In this document: in pieces, positions 60,554 through 64,000 of the stretch
How the letters are laid out: the number at the start of each line of letters is the position of its first letter
How positions within the stretch are numbered: position 1 is the stretch's first letter
DNA from: Jacaranda mimosifolia
Taxonomy: Eukaryota; Streptophyta; Magnoliopsida; Lamiales; Bignoniaceae
Reading direction: 5' to 3'
Length of the DNA stretch: 64,000 nucleotides
NCBI GenBank assembly: GCA_018894105.1
Contig: CM032123.1
Coordinates: forward strand, 2,481,001-2,545,000
Made by a program: the position numbers and the translations under genes
The notes under the pieces: model-generated
Database searches by the model: none
What the model was told of the DNA's origin: nothing
The model's input: only the letters and a program-made list of their open reading frames with translations

Positions 60554-63500
60554 ATGAGAAGAAAATCTTCTCTTATTTTCCTTATCTTCTTCATCCTTTA
60601 CTCAACTGTATTTCTTCATGCATACTCAGATCTTGATACTCTACTCAAGCTCAAATCATCACTCAACGGGCATCCGGGTTCGGGCCTCCAGGACTGGGTT
60701 GTGCCGCCGTCGTCCTCTCCTTCCGCCCACTGCTCATTTTCCGGCATCACTTGTGACGCCGACGCCCGCGTGACGTCACTCAACGTCACCAACGTTCCAC
60801 TCTTTGGCACCCTCCCGCCGGAGATTGGGCTTCTGAACAAGCTCGTCAATCTCACACTAGCCGCCGATAATCTGACGGGCCCGATACCCAAGGAAATCTC
60901 CGAGTTAACATCATTGAAGTTCGTTAATCTCAGCTGGAACGTGTTCAACGGCACTTTCCCGCATGAAATAGTGCTGAACCTGTCTGAACTCGAAGTTTTC
61001 GATGTTTACAACAATAATTTCTCCGGGAAGCTTCCGGTGGAGTTTGTGAAGTTAAAGAAATTGAAGATTCTCAAACTCGGGGGGAATTATTTTTCCGGCG
61101 AAATCCCGGAGATTTACTCCGAGTTTGAAAGCTTGACACACTTGGCTTTGCAAGGAAACAGCTTGACGGGAAGGATTCCTTCCAGCTTGGCTAGGATTCC
61201 AAATCTTCAGGAGCTTTTTCTTGGGTATTTCAACATGTATGATGGCGGAATACCCCTAGAGTTTGGGTCCATATCTACTCTTCGATTGCTTGATCTCGGA
61301 ATGTGCAATCTCACCGGTGAAATTCCGGCGAGTCTTGGGAATTTGAAGCATTTGCACAGTTTATTTCTTCAGGTGAACAATCTTACAGGGCAAATACCAC
61401 CGGAGTTGGCGGGGTTGGTGAGCTTGATGTCGTTAGACCTCTCTATTAACAACCTCAGCGGACTAATACCGGAGACGTTTGCTGAATTGAAGAACGTGAC
61501 GCTGATTAATTTGTTTCAGAATAAATTCCAGGGTCCCCTTCCGGGTTTCATAGGCGACCTCCCGAATCTTGAAGTTTTACAAATATGGAACAACAATTTC
61601 ACTCTCAAGTTGCCGGAAAATCTTGGACGGAGTGGAAGATTGATGCTGCTAGATGTCACTAAAAATCATCTCACCGGAACCCTTCCCAGGGATTTATGTA
61701 AAGGAGGGAGGCTCAAGACTTTGATTTTGATGGAAAACTATTTTTTCGGGCCGATTCCTGAAGAGCTTGGAGAGTGCAAGTCCCTGATCCATATTCGAAT
61801 CAAGAAGAATTTATTGAATGGCACGATTCCGGCGGGGTTTTTCAGCTTGCCATTTCTGGACATGCTTGAGCTTAACGATAATAACTTCTCCGGCGAGCTG
61901 CCGGGTGAAATTTCTGCAAATATGCTCGGGAGTCTCGCGTTGTCCAACAATTGGATCACCGGAAAGATTCCAGAGGCCATCGGGAAATTGACGAATCTTG
62001 AACTTTTGTCACTTGATATGAACAAGCTCTCCGGGGACATTCCGGAGGAGATATTTAATCTTAAGAAACTATCGATGCTGAATCTGAGTGGCAACAACTT
62101 GACAGGTGAAATTCCGGCCTCTATTCCTCGTATCTCCCACTTGACATTCATTGACCTCAGTCAAAATAATCTGGATGGTGTTATTCCGACAAGTATTTCC
62201 GGGCTGCAGAATCTGAATGTGCTAAACCTGTCCAAGAATCAACTTGATGGCGCAATTCCAGGTGATATTGGGATAATGAAAAGCTTAACAAAATTAGACC
62301 TTTCTTACAATGATTTTTCAGGTAGACGGCCGACAAATGGGCTGTTGAAAGATCTGGACGATCGTTTCTTTGCTGGGAATCCCAAGCTCTGTTCACCTCA
62401 TATCACTTTTTGTCCCTCGGCCACGGTTCCATTACAGGGCTCTCAGAAGAGGCATCCATCAAATATAGTGATTATAATAATCATAGGAATCAGTGTTCTG
62501 TTATTGCTACCTGGGATTTGGATCATATTTAGAAAGAGGAGGCTTGAGAAATCAAGAGCCTGGAAACTCACTGCATTCCAGAAGCTGGACTTCAGAGCTG
62601 AAGATGTCCTGGAATGCTTGAAAGAAGAGAACATAATCGGCAAAGGAGGAGCTGGGATTGTCTACAGAGGGTCAATGCCGAATGGGATAGATGTTGCAAT
62701 AAAAAGACTGACTGGGCGCGGCAATAGCTGCAGTGATCATGGTTTCATGGCCGAAATACAAACTCTGGGGAGAATCAGACACAGGAACATCGTGAGACTC
62801 CTAGGATACGTGTCGAATAAGGATACAAATCTATTGTTGTATGAATATATGTCACATGGAAGCTTAGGGGAGATGCTGCGTGGAGCAAAAGGGGCTCATT
62901 TGCAGTGGGAATCTAGGTACCGGATTGCGGTGGATGCAGCGAAGGGGTTGTGTTATTTGCACCATGATTGCTCGCCTTCAATTATTCACAGGGATGTGAA
63001 GTCGAATAACATTTTGCTTGATGCCGATAATGAGGCTCATGTGGCTGATTTTGGTCTTGCTAAATTCTGGCATGATGCGGGTGCGTCCGAGTGCATGTCC
63101 TCTGTTGCTGGCTCCTATGGCTACATCGCACCAGGTGAGACTTGAGTCTTATTTTTTGAAATCTAAGTAATTTCATTCTTACAAGAAAACACTGAAAAAT
63201 TGATCACAAATTTAATGAAATTTGTCGCAAAACATGATTTTGCAATAGATTTGTTTCACAAATCTATTAGTAGATGCTTTAGTTCTGCGACGAAAATAAA
63301 GTTTGTTATATAATTAATTTTGTGCTTTAATTTCCATCACAAATCAAAAAATCTTTCGATTACAATGTCTAGAGTTATAAAATTTGTAACGAACTTTTCG
63401 TATCAATACAAACTCTTCCTATCATTATTAATATATATTTTTACTTCTTTTTTAAATTCGTTAGTAATCCATTAAAAATTCATCACAAATGCCATTGCTA

Positions 63501-63885
63501 ATAAAATCTTTCTTCTGTTCAATTTGTGGCAGAATACGCCTATACTTTGAAAGTCGACCAGAAGAGCGACGTCTACAGCTTTGGGGTGGTGCTACTAGAG
63601 TTGATCACAGGCCGGAAGCCTGTGGGGGAGTTTGGGGACGGGGTGGATATAGTTGCGTGGGTCAGGAAAACTACATCGGAGCTGTTGCAGCCAACAGACG
63701 CCGCCACGGTGCTGGCGGTGATCGACTCCAGGCTGATCGATTACCCACTGACTGGGGTGGTGAACTTGTTCAAGATCGCAATGCTGTGCGTGGAGGATGA
63801 GAGCTCTGCCCGTCCGACGATGCGGGAAGTAGTTCATATGCTCACTAATCCTCCGCAGTCTGCCCCTAAACTCATCGGTCATTGA
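60554..63885 (+). CDS. CLV1: CLAVATA1-type LRR receptor kinase
   Basis: Two exons (60554-63134 and 63533-63885) join at a split Gly/Glu site to give 977 residues, against about 980 for Arabidopsis CLV1. A signal peptide covers residues 1 to about 24. An N-terminal LRR cap (about 27-70) has a paired-Cys motif. About 21 plant-type leucine-rich repeats reach to about residue 610 (repeated LTGxIPxxL). A transmembrane helix lies near 638-660 after RHPSN. The kinase has a Gly loop G696-K-G-G-A-G, Lys717 in VAIK, H812-R-D814 and D832-F-G834, so it looks catalytically complete. The intron position in the activation segment (before EYAYTLKV) is that of CLV1. The receptor binds CLE peptides at the plasma membrane and limits stem-cell number in meristems. 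Close relatives (BAM) are possible, but CLV1 fits best. A broken duplicate lies about 8 kb upstream. Confidence 0.93.
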
Positions 63886-64000
63886 TGGCATTGTCGAGGA
63901 ATAGATTTTGGGATGTATAGTTTTTGAGGAAATAAAATGGCAAAAATGTAGCTATAAGAAGTCCTTACATTAAGCTCTTACCTAAAGCCCACAAAGGCTA
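63886..64000 (+). other. CLV1 3' UTR
   Basis: AT-rich sequence following the stop codon, with AATAAAA at 63,932-63,938, a plausible polyadenylation signal. Confidence 0.5.

Noticed and set aside
1..64000. CRISPR array, operon, phage or plasmid features
   Set aside because: The window is plant nuclear DNA with spliced genes. No regularly spaced repeats with unique spacers were seen; the tandem arrays present have no spacers.

Overview
This window is nuclear DNA of a flowering plant, almost certainly a eudicot. The evidence is GT-AG introns, plant-only gene families (CLAVATA1, plant synaptotagmin, BOI-type RING, EXL-type GDSL lipase), AT-rich intergenic DNA, and many plant transposon remnants. 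An asterid such as a Lamiales species is my guess from the look of the proteins, not a demonstrated placement.

Layout. (1) 1-1,340: first exon of a GDSL lipase gene on the minus strand, with the rest outside the window or lost. (2) 1,587-10,085: gene-poor DNA with fold-back MITEs, two TRIM elements and a long ATT microsatellite. (3) 10,779-11,766 (-): a two-exon BOI-related RING E3 ligase. (4) 13,951-17,231 (-): a six-exon mitochondrial prostaglandin E synthase 2-like gene. (5) 20,026-22,685 (+): a conserved plant gene of unknown function starting MSRCF; its promoter and first exon are repeated alone near 24 kb. (6) 25,490-27,294 (+): the RNA polymerase I subunit A12 gene, with telo-box motifs upstream. 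(7) 30,021-30,665 (-): an intronless basic, proline/serine-rich protein with a PNRC-like motif. (8) 34,693-39,999 (+): a 12-exon synaptotagmin (SYT1/SYT2 type). Its first intron holds a fragment of mitochondrial 26S rRNA inside a MITE. (9) About 40.6-45.4 kb: a decayed Ty3/gypsy retrotransposon. (10) 46.7-63.9 kb: a duplicated CLAVATA1 locus. The downstream copy (60,554-63,885) is intact and encodes 977 residues. The upstream copy has lost its ectodomain and is broken by insertions.

The genes are unrelated housekeeping, signalling and membrane-contact functions; nothing suggests a pathway cluster. The most informative part is the CLAVATA1 duplication. The two copies serve as each other's empty sites, so several transposon insertions (a mini-CACTA element, Tourist-like MITEs, a 1.56-kb insertion flanked by 17-bp repeats) can be shown directly and dated as later than the duplication.

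Exon joins were derived by hand from GT/AG sites, reading-frame continuity and family similarity. Repeat boundaries marked 'about' are approximate. No database search was run.
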